64,000 bases of DNA from NCBI RefSeq assembly GCF_037975245.1, contig NC_092569.1, forward strand, positions 13,846,501 through 13,910,500, read 5' to 3'. The notes below the pieces were generated by a model. That model did not search any database. It was not told the DNA's origin and saw only the letters and a program-made list of their open reading frames with translations. The stretch is from Apostichopus japonicus. Taxonomy: Eukaryota; Echinodermata; Holothuroidea; Aspidochirotida; Stichopodidae. This document shows, piece after piece, positions 37,108 through 50,600 of this stretch (position 1 is its first letter; each line of letters opens with the position of its first letter). A program made the position numbers and the translations under genes.

Positions 37108-38178
37108 TAGACGAAAAGGATCGCATATCATCAGATGATGAAATCCGCGTTGATGCTAAGTCTCTTCTAGTTGTAGTCATTGATGATAGTGCCGGAGTCA
37201 TCCACGTTGTTTTATCTGTTGCATGAAATGATCGCATCCCTTGAGCTGATGTCACTCGTGTTGATGGTAGCTCACTTTTAGTGTTAGTCGTTGTTTGATA
37301 TTCTGACGAGACTGATTGCACATCATCGGTTGAGGTCGTCCATGTTGTTGGCAGTCCACTTAATGCAGAGCTCAACTTTTGTGGTTCATCTGTAGACAGA
37401 ATTATTTGACCAGTATATATATCAGGTTATTCTGGCAATTACTTACGATAATGTGTATTCCTTTGGGAAAGAATACACGTTTAAGGTAACCACAAAACTT
37501 ACAGCCTGTTTCTATAAATCAATAATTGATATAAGAGCGTATATTTATTTTTATTACCTTAAATAATTGAAAAACAATTGACCTGTAAGTTGGCAAGTTA
37601 AAACATAAATGACGTCCGGAACTCTAACCGAAAGCAATTTTAAACTGTTGCAGAATTGCATCATGCCCATGTTGAAAAGAAAGGTAATGTCAATGCAAGC
37701 ACATGCATAAACCTGGAAGTAAATTAGTAGTTGTACTGCATGTTTCCATAACACAATTATATTAAAATGTTTCTGCACGTTAACAAAAATGTCTTGCTTA
37801 CGATCCAGTGGCAAAGAGCGAAGGAGTATTATAATTTTATGGTAAATATGAAAAAAGTAGATATTCAGTCAACATTACCGTATACAATAATTCAATCAAC
37901 GTCATTACCGTTGAAAGATACGTACGGATATTGGTCATAATCATTCACATACAGTTTTGAATTTGAATTAACTTCAACATGCAATGTATCATACCTTGCT
38001 TTCCCCTTTGCATACCCTAGTCCACAATGTCGCTTTGATTTGATTTTCTACGTTAAATTAGTATTGACACTACGGTAATCGTTCCATATTATATACTTAC
38101 CTAAATTTTGCTGGCCACATACACCAGGACAAGGCGTGCCATTGTCATAGTGTATTTGGTTTGTACATTTAAAAACAC
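33337..38178 (-). CDS. Fibrinogen-related gene 2: long Ser/Thr/Pro stalk, TIL, VWC/EGF, FBG
   Basis: Minus-strand exons in order of translation: 38101-38178 (Cys module, FKCTNQIHYDNGTPCPGVC), 36610-37389 (stalk, 260 codons, Thr/Ser-rich with a poly-Ser/Pro tract), 35926-36131 (TIL), 35261-35551 (VWC/EGF and FBG start, 291 nt), 34439-34706 (FBG, 268 nt), 33337-33581 (FBG end). Phases join exactly, giving about 622 codons plus stop. FBG has FWLGNE, DQDND, NCA, GGFWYTAC and the unusual GICLFQRN...KNCSV ending. The intron after the EGF exon starts GCAAGT, a GC donor, and the TIL exon donor is weak (GTACCA). The start is unresolved: a signal-peptide-like exon at 38338-38393 ends in the wrong phase. 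It could be a live gene with another first exon, or a recent pseudogene. Confidence 0.78.
36449..36548 (-). pseudogene. Decayed stalk exon in gene 2
   Basis: On the minus strand, MPS is followed after a frame change by GMHLFPPTHETTAITISDLS and then an in-frame TAG before IPLTEG. This matches the live pattern MPSTDGNRSVSATDKTT...KSELTS in the neighbouring stalk exon, so it is a dead duplicate of a stalk repeat. Confidence 0.6.
36805..37110. repeat. GAT/GGT trinucleotide microsatellite within the gene 2 stalk exon
   Basis: About 300 bp of (GATGAT)n interleaved with GGTGGT on the + strand, pure GAT for roughly 80 bp at the right end (about 37037-37107). On the coding minus strand it is read as Ser (TCA) with Pro/Ser runs from CCACCA. 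Other frames give poly-Asp, poly-His and poly-Met, which are shadows. The frame is kept open across the tract, so it encodes about 100 residues of Ser/Pro stalk. Confidence 0.85.
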
Positions 38179-38337
38179 CTGAAATCGAAACATGGTCCAT
38201 TGTTATGTAATGTTAATACTTGTGTATTATATATTGTATTTCGAACTGCTAAATAAATACTAATAAACCTTAGAATTCTGTAGGCTATATGTTTAGCTTA
38301 AATAACATTTATACAATATGTCGATTATTTACTTTAC

Positions 38338-38393
38338 CAAACTCTTACTATCGAAGTATTGATGCACAGGTTCAGTAGAAGTAGAAATGACAT
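38338..38393 (-). CDS. Candidate signal-peptide exon of gene 2 (phase problem)
   Basis: From an ATG at 38393 the minus strand reads MSFLLLLNLCINTSIVRV, a good signal peptide, followed by a GTAAAG donor. The 3' half resembles the first exon of gene 3 at nucleotide level but lacks two bases. The exon thus ends in phase 2, whereas the next exon (38101-38178) needs phase 1; joining them gives a stop almost at once. Either a different donor or first exon is used, or gene 2 is disabled at its 5' end. Confidence 0.45.
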
Positions 38394-41300
38394 CGCAGAC
38401 GTCAATCAATCCAGCATCATTTTAAATATTAATAAACAAAAAAATTGAACATCTTGTTTTCGTTTCATTCAAAATCCTCAATGGAAAGTTTGAGAACTCT
38501 GTGCAGGAAGAAAAGCGTTACTTTGCTTGTAAAAAGAACAGGACAAGAAAATGTGAACGCTTGGAGAATACAGTTTTGCAGTTCACTCTTTTCGACAGAA
38601 GCAACAACAATGCTTGAAAACGTGAAAACGCTTGTTTCGTGACGTCTACCGCATTTCCTCACATACACTTCCAATGCGCAGTTCACGATTACTAAGGCAA
38701 TACTTAGTCACATTTTTCTTCAGAAACATTTTCCTAGCTCGGGAAGTTTTGAAAAAAAGAACATGGATATATTTGGACTTGACTGCTATCAGAACAAGCC
38801 AGAATACACATTGGAGGTTAGAAAACATTGCTTGCTAAACATGAAATTCCTGGAAATTCGGGGAAAGGTAATTTTGACTAGTTATTCACAGAGAGTTTAA
38901 GAATATATTGTATTAGAATTGATCTACTATGAGGTCATTACAGAACCCCAGGGTTTATATCTCCTTAAATATCTCACAGATATATTTACTTACCCAAACC
39001 TTCTACTCTCGATGAATGAATCAAAAAGTTGAGAATAATGCAATACATCACATAGAACCATATATCAGTATCCATCATTCTTATATAATATGCTACGAAT
39101 TTATTGGAGATGTTCACTCCGGTCAGTCAATTGAGCTTAATAAATTTGGTCAAATCTGTGACCAAATATATAAATTTGGTCAAAGCTTTGATCAATATTT
39201 CAAGCCCTTCCGCTACTCTTTCATAACAGAAGCAATATCGTTCATTAACCTTGTTCAATTTCATAATAAATTATTTGTGATGGTTGTTTTGACCTAATAA
39301 CAACATGCTACTGATTTGCATATACTAAAAGCCCCAGATTTTTTTTAAGGAGGTTAAAGCATAAATGGTTACTCAGTCAGCAGCAGTAGGATCACAACAG
39401 AAACCGATCCCCTATTAAGCTGAACAGCAAAGTATTTTCTGTTTAGTCTCAGTGGAAAATCGACAATTTTCTCTTACGAGAAGAACCTTATATTGTTCAC
39501 AGAGGTGTTGAATCCATATCACAAACTATTGCAAGTTAAATGTGATATGATCTTGTTTTTACTTCAATAGTTTAAATGACCATGATTGAGACTGACTGGG
39601 TAACTATCAGATATTGGCCTGCAAAGAATAAGTTAGAAAGTATACCTCAATGAGGATATGAAATGAACTTCTGGCTTTGACACATCATCATTAATGCTAT
39701 TACTAGGCGTAGGAACAGGTGCAGTGGGACAAGAACGTGTTTTCTGCCCCACCTGTCACCTTTCTAACTTAGGATGCACTGCACGGCATCTGTTGATTAA
39801 TTGTTAGTTCTACATTAACCCATCGTTTACAGACTGCTTGAAAGTCGAGAAAGAGGTATAAATTTCAAGAACAAAAAGAGAAAATTGCCAATTTTTCATC
39901 TGGGCATCCGTAGTGTTTAGTCATTCTATGTTTCTGAATCAACATCGACTGAATGCCTCCCTCACAAAATAAAACACTTCAACATATCAATGTAAATTTC
40001 TTTGATATTTTTGTTTAATATTTAGTAATTTAGTTTAATTTGAGTCCATTCTCGTCAAACAGGTTGCATTATTACGAGTCATGAATTACTCAGTGAGATT
40101 TTTTCAATGAGGTTTTGGTTTGATTGGTCCCTGGTAACTTAATGTGCAGAAAAGACGACTGCTTCAATTTAGTTCTTCCTTCTTCTTGTAATATAGCTAC
40201 TTGCATGGATAACGACAACATTTTATATAATAGTATGAACTTTAGCCACACAGGAATGCATATTCTTAGTTTCCATAAGCGTTATCTTGGAGTAAGGAAA
40301 CAATGGTCCACACGTTTCATAGGCGTTCATCGAAATGTCAGATCAAACTGTTGAAGCGAGAATTGTAAGAAAGCCATTTGAGTGGGTTTTCAATGTCAAC
40401 TGTTGTAATCAGGCTATATTTCTCAAATATCTTATTCAAGAGCTTCTTCAGTATGTTTTTCTTCATTACCAGTGCCATTTCTATATACTAGTTGTTGCCC
40501 GGCAACTGCAAATTCAATACTAACTAACTCTGTCTTCGCCAACTATTCTTAATTAATGTATATAGAACGACCGCCTTTGTTGCCCCAAACCTATACAGAA
40601 GCATGCATTGGCCTTCTGATAAATACGTCTAAATGTTCTACTACAAAGCTGATTGCTCCCTGTCAATCGTCGAGTCGGAGACGATGATTGCGACAGTTAT
40701 ACCGACAAACTGCCGCTTGTCATTCACCGTCGAAGGTACCTTCGCAGGCTATCTTTCGACAATAAATGTTTCGGCTGTTTCTCCATCTGTTATTCTTTCC
40801 AACTTTAAAATTACGAACAATTTGTTCATCACTTAAAATGCAGCTTATGATATTTTATGGGGGGGGGGGGGGGGGACTATACTTCGTCTTTATCATCCAA
40901 CTTTAACAATCGTTTTAAGCTGTAGCACTCGTTATTCCACGTTTTTGATTTAAAATACGGGTATTTCATGTGATAAAACATTTCCTTGCTGTGACGTGAA
41001 TTGCTATGATTCAGGGTTATACCATGATACCATTTACCATACTTGAGACCATTTTTATCTATTTACTAGAGAAATGAAAGTGCTACTCATTCAAAGAGCT
41101 ACTCGAAAAAGAATTATGTTTAAGATTGCAATGCAATGAACTGATAGTTAGTTTGAATTAATAATGGCAAGAGCACTTTCTGATCAAAGCTTAAGGTACA
41201 AGCTTCCAATGGTTGCTCACCCTGTTCCTCTAACCCCTTTTTGCATCAAAGCACCCTCCGGCTTACCGACCTTTCTCAAAGTGCAGGGAGCCACCCCTCC

Positions 41301-44157
41301 TCTTGATTACCTAAGATAAAATCCCTCCTCCCCTAGTACCAAACGCAGTTTTGCCACCTAGCTGTTTGCCGTTTCGTCCACGAATAATGTAGTACAGAAA
41401 TATGACCTTTACTTGGATGACAATCAATAATATGGCACCAGACTGCAATATCTTATACATTTCTATGTTCCAACTCGTAGGTTGCGGTCTTCTGGTAAAC
41501 GGCAGAGTTCTTTAAAATACTTTTATTGACGTTTCGAAGGTCGACGTAAATCACAGCGAATCACAGCGGTTTATAATGTAAAGATTAATTAGTTTTAAAT
41601 TAATCTTCCTTGTGATATGTGATAAATGGTGCATTTGAAAGCTTTATGTTACTATTACAATCAAACGTGTGAAGTTCATCAACTGCAAAATGAATCGCTG
41701 TAGTTACACACTAAGAACAGTTGTTATTTGTTAGAAAATTACATAGTTTTAGTCATTTAAATGCAAGAAAAACTTCTAACATATTTAGTTTATGCGAAGA
41801 CTTAACTGTTTGAGAGATAAGATATAGTGTAAACCTGCCTTACATATATTCTCACTATTGTCGCTATTAGTGTCAAGTCCGGTGGTGGTGGCCATAAACC
41901 GGTAATGAATATAAATAAACGTGAGACAAAATGGTAGCCATGTACAAGTCTGTTTATTCTACAATATACGCTGCGCTATCCCAATATGGGAATTCGGCGG
42001 AACATGAAATAGGTGACGCTGTATGACAAAACACTTCAATTAGTTAAATATATGTTACCCATTTATGTCAGAATGAAAGTTAGGAAACTGAATGCTGGCA
42101 ATTACTAATAAAGGAGCAATAACACATATGTCTCTGACAGGGTTCAAACTAGTGACTTAGATGACTTCTCTGTCGTATCAAATATAAGTGGGGTTTGACC
42201 CCTGGTCACATGTTCGAATCATGCTGCAGTGAAAAATGTATTTCCCCGTTCGCTTTAGAACATTATAAGTGATTAAATGATATAGTCGAGTACATTATTT
42301 CTGTGTTAACTTACAAAAGCTATCCACTAGCGTAGGATTTAAGAAAATGTCAAGACGAAAGCAAGAACTATAAACGTTGACGAAGCAGTGTCCATCGCTG
42401 GCGATTTACTACGTTACGAAAGTAACGTGTGTGTTTTCTTTTTTAAATCATTCTAAATCAGTAAACTTCAACAAAGCATTTACCGCCTCAGTTGAGAGAA
42501 ATCAAAGCTTCCTGGTAACAACTTTATAACTTTGCTAGATCAGAGGCTTTCGTTAAATCAATGCCTTTGCAAGTTCGTGCGAATAGTTGTTTTTGTCAAT
42601 GAAAACATGTTATGATAGGCGCCTCAGATATTAACTCATCCTAATTAGCGTAATGAAATGGGGTCTAATACGATAGGCAATAATAACAAGTAATCATAAA
42701 GTCGTTATTATTACATGGGACACTTTTCGCGATCGATTATAGTGTGGCCTGCTGGTGAATATCTATTAAAATTTCTAAAACTGTCAAGAGATCGTCTTGA
42801 TGTTGAATGACAATGAATGTATGAAAAAAGATCAACATAAATGAAAGCATAAACAACAATCCTGTTTTTTTTTCCCTAGAGCTAGAAAAGAACAATCGAT
42901 AAAGCATATCGTTCTATAAGCTCGGAAAATGAAGAAGGCTGTCAGCCTTTTCTAGTCCTATGAGTCTCTTCTAACGTATTTATGGTGTATCATGCTTGAG
43001 AGTATCTCCCATAAAATATATCTTTATGTAAGTGTGCATTGATGATGGAATAAGATATGACAATCACATAACAAAGGCCATGGCTAAATATTACTATATT
43101 GTTTGATCTTTATCACATAATCCTCCATACGTTTATCTTTGGTAAAAGGTAAAAATATTTTTTATTGGCATATTCAAATTTACCAGTCATAATACACATT
43201 GCTCCTGTGTGGTATCATGTTAAGGTAAACAACACAATATTAAGAGGTCATTAAAATATTATTATAATCCTGCAGCAACACCTGATTTCAGAATACATAT
43301 TTTTATTCTTTTTCCATCTGATATTAGAGCATTGTATAGCCTTATATCTGTCTAGAGTATAATAAGGCCACGATATTAACATTTTATCATGTGATGTCTC
43401 TCCTACAAACTGGTTTTCATTAAAGTACCTTTCTTCAAGTGTCATTTTATACTGGAATAACTTTACTGAAACACTGAACTATCCTAAACTATATGAATAA
43501 AGTATCCTATGCCTTATGATTACACACTGAACTATTCTTTACCATGTGCATTATATTATAAAAAAACCATATTAAACAGAATCTTAAATAATTTACATAA
43601 CGCAATGTCATCCAAAGGTAATCATACTTTCTCAAATTTCACTGCCATTGTCATCTTACTCACGTTTTCTCAAGATTTAAAAAATAGGATAGTTGTCTTA
43701 TTATTCCCACAGCTTCAATTAAATAGTCATGCAACTAGTTCAAGGATAAAATGTGTCACGCGGTCTTCTTCACTTTTTTAGAATCGGAACTATTGATAAC
43801 TATCTTGTTAGCCGAATACTTCTGTGGTATTTCTATAATATTTATTGACTTCGTAATACAAATTTTATTTTGCGTTTCTTTATGCAAATGGCATCTAGGC
43901 TACTATTAATCCGCTAAATCCGGAACATGTTGATTCATTCCTGTGTGACTCTTCATACTGGTAGTTGCCTTTGTATCACAAAATGGTATTTAATTACTTA
44001 ACCGATTAATATATAGTTGTTTGACATGTTGCAAGTTTAAATGTTATCTTTATGTAGAAGCTGTTGTTGTGAACATCCCACAACCAGTTAAGACACTTCC
44101 ACCATATGAGTTGAGACGTTTCTCTGGTAAATGGTCATTGACACTATATATGCGTTG
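38394..44157. other. Intergenic DNA between genes 2 and 3, no gene seen
   Basis: AT-rich sequence of 5.8 kb. Short open frames (for example 38445-38642, 39016-39297, 40124-40354, 43509-43781) have no recognisable domains. A run of 17 G lies at 40859-40875. Nothing else stands out. Confidence 0.5.
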
Positions 44158-44159
44158 GC

Positions 44160-44310
44160 CATAAAACCGGCTTAATTTTCAAATCCATTGATGCAACACT
44201 ACAGTTCCTATCTAACGTATCCCTTTGAAACAGACAACACCATTCGGCCATGGGTCACCGTAGATTCCATTGAAGTTTACAGCATAGCAGTAGAATGTCG
44301 AGGTAGGATG
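44160..44310 (-). pseudogene. Decayed copy of the final FBG exon, below gene 3
   Basis: The minus strand reads FYCYAVNFNGIYGDPWPNG in one frame and then, after a small deletion in the GICLFQR region, LFQRDTLDRNCSVASMDLKI in another. It is closer to the gene 2 ending (GDPWPNG) than to gene 3 (GGSWDTG), although it sits about 300 bp beyond the gene 3 stop. No other FBG exon accompanies it. Confidence 0.8.
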
Positions 44311-44409
44311 CTAACAAATGGGGAGTAATAACTCACAAAGTTACTTCTCCGTCACTCTCATTTGTAACATTCATCGTTACACCCCTGTGTACAATTTCAC
44401 ATGTCACGT

Positions 44410-44415
44410 TTTATT
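44410..44415 (-). promoter_or_regulatory. Candidate polyadenylation signal of gene 3
   Basis: AATAAA on the minus strand, about 196 nt beyond the gene 3 stop codon. The sequence between them is similar to the 3' flank of gene 4, consistent with a shared 3' UTR. Confidence 0.45.
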
Positions 44416-44610
44416 AAGCTATACGTGTAAGCCGCCTGATTATCAAGTTCATTGAATGTTCTTTAAACCGAATTGTCAAAATTACTCCGGTCCTCTTTCT
44501 CGCCCTAACGATTAACATTTGACATCCAGCAAGCAGAGCATTGTTTTTAAAGATCCGTGGGTACCACAACTTCACAGAAGAAATGTTCACCAACATCTGT
44601 AAGAAGAGCC

Positions 44611-47600
44611 TCACAACGGCTTTATTTTCATATCCACTTCTACAACAGAACAGTTTTTATCACGTGTAATCCTTTGAAACAAACAGATACCTGTATCCCA
44701 AGAGCCACCGTAGATTCCATTCAACATAACAGCATAGCAAGAATTGAACCACCAGCCGCCGGGATGCCTATCATCACTAGCACAATTTTGTGAAGCTCTG
44801 TCATTTTCCTGATCGTAGGTAGTAAATTTCATATCTCGATGGTAATCCATGTAGTCATATTCTGTTTGATATTAAAGAAAGTGATAATAATAATATTTTC
44901 AATTTCATAAGAATAATTTGTGAAACTTACCAAAACTTATACAATAGTTAGCTAAATAATGTCAGAAACTTAAATAGTATGTATAATTCCTATAAATTAC
45001 CACTGTTAAGATTCAACATACTAATTAAAAGTGATTCAGATATTGTGTCAAAAGCTTCCGTTAACATGTACAAGAATGAAGGTTAACAATATTAGTCTAA
45101 ACCATTATTGTTTACCTTTCGATTGTTTGTAAAAGCATTTATAGATTAGAAATTCCAGTTCTTTCACCCTTCCACACGTCCTAAGTGGTCCTGATACATA
45201 TACTAAAACATAAAAAACTATACGTCTTACATTCAGTCATAAAACATTACTAACTTGAATTTGTTCGGAGGTTATTGCTATTCGCGAAACAATACGTACC
45301 GAAGCTCCCTGTGTAGCTCCCAAGCGTTATCTCGTATTGTGTTGCCTCGGAGCTGATTCGAAACAGGTTGTAATGAAGATATGCACTCTCATCATAGGTA
45401 TTGTTGAACCAAATATCAATTCTTAGTTGATGATCTCTCTGAGCTGATATGACGTGTAATTTCTCATTTCCAAGCCAGAAACTAGAACTGAGATCACCAA
45501 ACCCATCTCTGTATGTAGTCCAACTATTGTTAAATGACACAGAACCACCAACCCGCTTCTGAAACAACTGTATAAAAAGCAACCACTAATTTCATTAATT
45601 ATACACACGTTGAATATTTTTTAAATAATATAATTTTTTACTGAGGGATAAAAGAGTGGCGTCTGGAAGAGATCTTACAATTGCTCAACTTTATATGAAC
45701 TTGTGCGTCTGGAAGAGATCTTACAATTGCTCAACTTTATATGAATTTGTGCGCAAACGAATGCCTCCAAATGATAAGTAAGAAAATACCGGTGATGCTA
45801 CTATTATATCATTTATCTACGTTATAATTTATCTCATTTATAATAAGAAACGTTGTTTCTTAATTATAATAAAAAACGTTGTCTCATCCAATTCCTACAT
45901 GAACGTTCACAAAGATGGTACATCTCAATTAGCATTCATTACTCAATTTGCGAACGTTAGGTATCACTGGTGAAAATTTACCAGGAAACCTGATGGTATG
46001 AACATATAGTTATCATATTAGTCATCTTTAGGAACAATCTCTGATGGTAATTAAGCTGCAAATATATTGATGAGAGATGGCTAGATTCAGTGTAATATCC
46101 CCAATCTCATCTCTTGCTTAGCTGATCACAGGGTGATATCAACTCCGCAGTTTGTTAGGAGGCTAGGAACATTACAGTGTGCAGCCACGTGTACTTAAAA
46201 TCTATTTGATCAATCGTTGATAAGTTGTTGTACTTTCTATGATTAAGAAAATCTCTTGACCACAAGTGTAGTGTTCATATTAATAATGACAGTTTAACTT
46301 CAAGAAGTTTTAGATTCTTTAAATATTAAGCATCTACACAAAAACATTTACTCATTTGAATTTTCCATTTGAGTAGGTTTATTTTTATTTCGTATTGAGA
46401 GTTGTACAAAAATATGAAATAATCAGTATGGTGGTGTCCAAAAGAAAACTTACCATCCAACCATCTTTGCAATAAACTGGGAATGGTTCATGTGGCCAAG
46501 AAGGTGGACGTATCGAATAAATGCCCTCTTCGGTGGACAAACCATTATAAACATCCTGACAGTTTGTGATTACTTGACAAGTCGTACCATTTCCCCAGTA
46601 GCTCTCTTTACACTCGCAATATGAACTTTGACCTTGGTTCTGGCATGTTGCATTATGACTGCAAGAGTATTCTTCACAGTGGAGAACATCATTGTCACAT
46701 GTGCAAAGTCTTGTGCAGTTTAAGTTGGCATATGATGATCCGTTCTGTGCAGAAATGTTACAGATTAAAAGCAAAAAAGTTCACAGGGCAAAAACAAGAT
46801 TTCATTTCATAAGTGGAAAATTTAATTTTATATTAATTGTCTTTTGGGGTCTAAATGTAATTGGAATAATATTTTCTCGATTACGAAACATTCAGACTGT
46901 CAAACAAAACAATTAGTAAATTGAATGGTAATCCTGTCACACCTTCTAAATATTTTCAAACAAACCTGACAATTTATGATTCTGCCCCACTTAAAGATAT
47001 CGTAAGTGATATCCAAATCTGACTAATAACAACCAATAACCTTACAAATACGCTACAAAAGAACTTTGTCATCTTACAACCTTGTCGTAAAAGGTTAAAG
47101 CAAGGTAATTTCTTCACCGCAGTATGTAAAGCCATGATAAAACACAAACTGTGCAAGCTATTTTATTTCATGGACAATGATTTTATTTACACTCTCTAAC
47201 ACTTTTTCGTACATAAGTAGTTAAGCAATGCGGAACATGCGAGTTATGTGAACATACCGAAATGACTCCTGTGGGCGAACGGTAGCATCCGCATTCATTC
47301 AACGGAATGCATGCTCCATCTCTGATTAAGAAGCCATCTGGACAGACACACGTATAACCTGGTTCATCATGACAGCTCTTAAAACATCCATGGAGTCCGT
47401 CGGGATCATCGCACGTAGTTTGGCATGAACAGTTCATCCATAACATGTTGGTTGGACAGGATACTGAAGTAAAAAGAAATTTTCAAGCCGGCCATTGCAA
47501 TAATTGCTATTAACTATGCATTCAACAACATGTCTGTACTTTCCAATGCTCACCTGGCCAAATGTGTAAACATTTAGAAATTCCGAACGGAGATATAATT

Positions 47601-50600
47601 TCTCAGAAGAATTCTCTATAATGCTGTAATATTTATTTCAACTATCATTATGAGAGTAACTACATAATATCCTAACTTGTAGTTTAACCACTGCAGTTTG
47701 TTTCTAACATGTGCAAATTCAATTAAACCGAGAGTATTTCAGCATATTGCGAAGAATATATGTTGTGAGTGGTTATGTTATTGGTAGGCTCGTTATTGGT
47801 ATTCGACATAATCTGATTGAGAGATGAAACTTTTAGCTTTAAAATATGTAAACATGTTTACTGTTCAATCAAGTATTGTTATTTATATTAGTGTCTCACT
47901 GTTGACACGTTATGCAATAGAGATACTTTAGAAAGCCAAGCGGTAGGGAATTCACGTTTGTCTATGTATTTCTTACAATTGTTTCTCCAATTGTGAACTG
48001 AAGTAATTGTAGACTAAATGGTATACATTTTAAATCACCTGTTGTGGGCATCCGTGTTGTTGATAGCTCAAATGTTTTTGAAGCTGTAGTTGTCGATGGC
48101 GTTTCAACGGTTGACGTAAAAAACCGCATTTCATCCGTAGAGGGCATCCATGTTGACTTGATTCCACTCAAAGATGTTTTCTGTTTAATTCTCTCATCTG
48201 TAAAAGGAAATGATCAGCGTCAGTTTCTTTTCAATCGTTTTCAGTTCACGTTAACTCTTTAAAACCATCTAAACTAAAATAAATCTGTATCAACGTTGTT
48301 AACTTTGAAACAGTGTATACAGACTAAGAAACTAATACTGTCGTATGTTCGCAACTCAGACAAACATTCATGATTTGTCAGCTTGTGAAGGTGCATGTGA
48401 ACTGAACTTTCAGACGAAAGAACTGCTGGAGATTGACAGGATGTTGATTTATCATTTAAAGAGGTCATGACACGGTCATATGTCGATCCTTGAAATGAAA
48501 TATTTGGACAATTTGATAGACAAATATATAACTTTTTTGTTAAAAAACGTTATTTTCTTGTAGAAAATATCAAATGAAATAACGAACTATGACGCATTCT
48601 GAACCCGGAAGTGAGAAAACCAAATTTTGCAGCGATTAGCCTCGTGACGTCATTGTATGAACGACGCTACGCTGATATCATTGTGTACTGTGTGTTACAC
48701 TGTGTAGTGTGTGTTAACGCGTTTTCATCAAAGTTCCGACGATAGAAATAGAATTGCGCATGTCTTGCTCTTCGTCGAGTTTAAGCGATAAGCGAAAATA
48801 GCAATGATGAAGAAGAAGCATTTGGTTTGCAACCATACCAATTCGAGCCAGTGGCAGTTGCGAGAGGTGGTGCAGGAGATTTGGGAGACTAAGCTCCGGC
48901 AGTTCCTGACGTTGATATGCTCCAAATTGACGTAAATGAAGGGTCAGTACATGATTTAATGTATTGTGTTTAAATGTTCCACATTTATATGTTTCTTATG
49001 AAAAAGATAACTTTATTATCGAGTCGTTACGTTCATTTCGCGCAACTACTAGATGTACTACTACTAGTAGTACTATGGTCTCATATTTGGTGTCGTGTGA
49101 ACTACATGAAAGCCATTTTTCTACTAAACTAAACTAAACTAAACTATGATTTGTTGAAAAAATATGTGAAGAAAACATTTTAGCAGGATTTACAGAATCT
49201 ACAATTGCCAGATATAGGTCTGTAAATCAGATTGGAAATAATTTGTTTTATATTTATTTCAAATTTGTAATGCAATATGAAAAAATGGTGAATACCATCA
49301 AACTATTAGGCCCATAAAGCGGGTGCTATTCCCTGGTTTCAATGACGCAAGTGATATAATGTTGTTTGTGCAAGGACAGAACACAGATGACTCAGACAAA
49401 TGAAGTAAACTCAGAGCTTCTTGCTTGCAAGACCGACTCATCAACTAAATACAGTGCCTACCTGTACCTGGAAAAGGGAATAGCATTTGCATACATGTAC
49501 GTGCAGAGAAAATGGGTCATTTCCCCACTCTTCAGTGTCTTCACCTTTGTGGGAGAGTATTTGAAAAAATCTACACAGAAGTTAGAAATAAATCCTGTAA
49601 AAAAATGAAACACTCCTTTTTGAGTTAGTGGATACATTTTTTCACAATTTATTGTTTCGCTTCCAAATCTTATATGCACCTTTCGGTTCGTTGCCTATTG
49701 GAAACATTCAATTCAATGGGCTTGATTCAGTGTTTTGTTATGATGCATTTTATTATTATTTTTTTCTGACAGGCGTTACAGATATGTTGCTTACAGGCAA
49801 CTAGTCAGGTGGTGTTGGGGTATCTTGGCAAAAAAACACTAGAGTGACCATTCCTGCTTGTGCAGTTACAAAGATTAGGGAGTGCTTCCCTTCTGCTGAG
49901 TATGTGGGGTTCCAACATCCAGAACTGGACCAATTACCGCTTGCCGACACAGGGACAAATATCGTCAGCATGAAGCATCGCTTAAATGGCATTCGGATTT
50001 GATGGTTTTAATTTTGCAATGTTTCCATGAAAGGAATATTCATGTATTTCATTTGTATAAAAATTGATTGGTAAACACCCCGTGTCTGTATATTATACAA
50101 AAAAAAACTACATAAAAAGTGAATGAATTAAAAATAATTAAGAAAATGAATTATTTCTTTGTCATATGTTTCTTATTTGATTGATAAAAGTCATACACAT
50201 TAAACATCCATTTTTTTTTCAAACTTTGCTACATTTCTGGTGATGGTAATAGTCTCTTTCTAAAGCATGCATTCCATTCTTCAACAAGATTTTTATGAAG
50301 TGAATTTTATAATACATCCCAAACAACCATTCATCCTGAGACTAGATGCTGAAAACCCTATATGCAGGTGTAGCCGGCCAAAAACACAGTGACCAGGCAA
50401 AACTATATGCTTAGGTTTGGAAAATTTCAAGTGGCACCTTCCCATGAGGGTAGGGTCGGTTTACTCTGAGATCGTGGGGACAACTTGAAAAGGCGGAATG
50501 CTCACACGAAAAATAAACATATTAAGGCAAAATAATGGGTTTACTATGCACATGAATCGTGTATTCATTGCAATGAGGTCACTCAATCAAGGGCTGTTAT

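Noticed and set aside
36805-37131. Poly-His, poly-Met and poly-Asp open frames
   Set aside because: Shadow frames of the GAT/GGT microsatellite; only the Ser/Pro frame joins in phase to flanking stalk sequence.
42120-42235. tRNA-like B-box sequences (GGTTCAAAC, TGTTCGAATC)
   Set aside because: No paired stems or A box could be fitted, so neither a tRNA nor a tRNA-derived SINE is supported.
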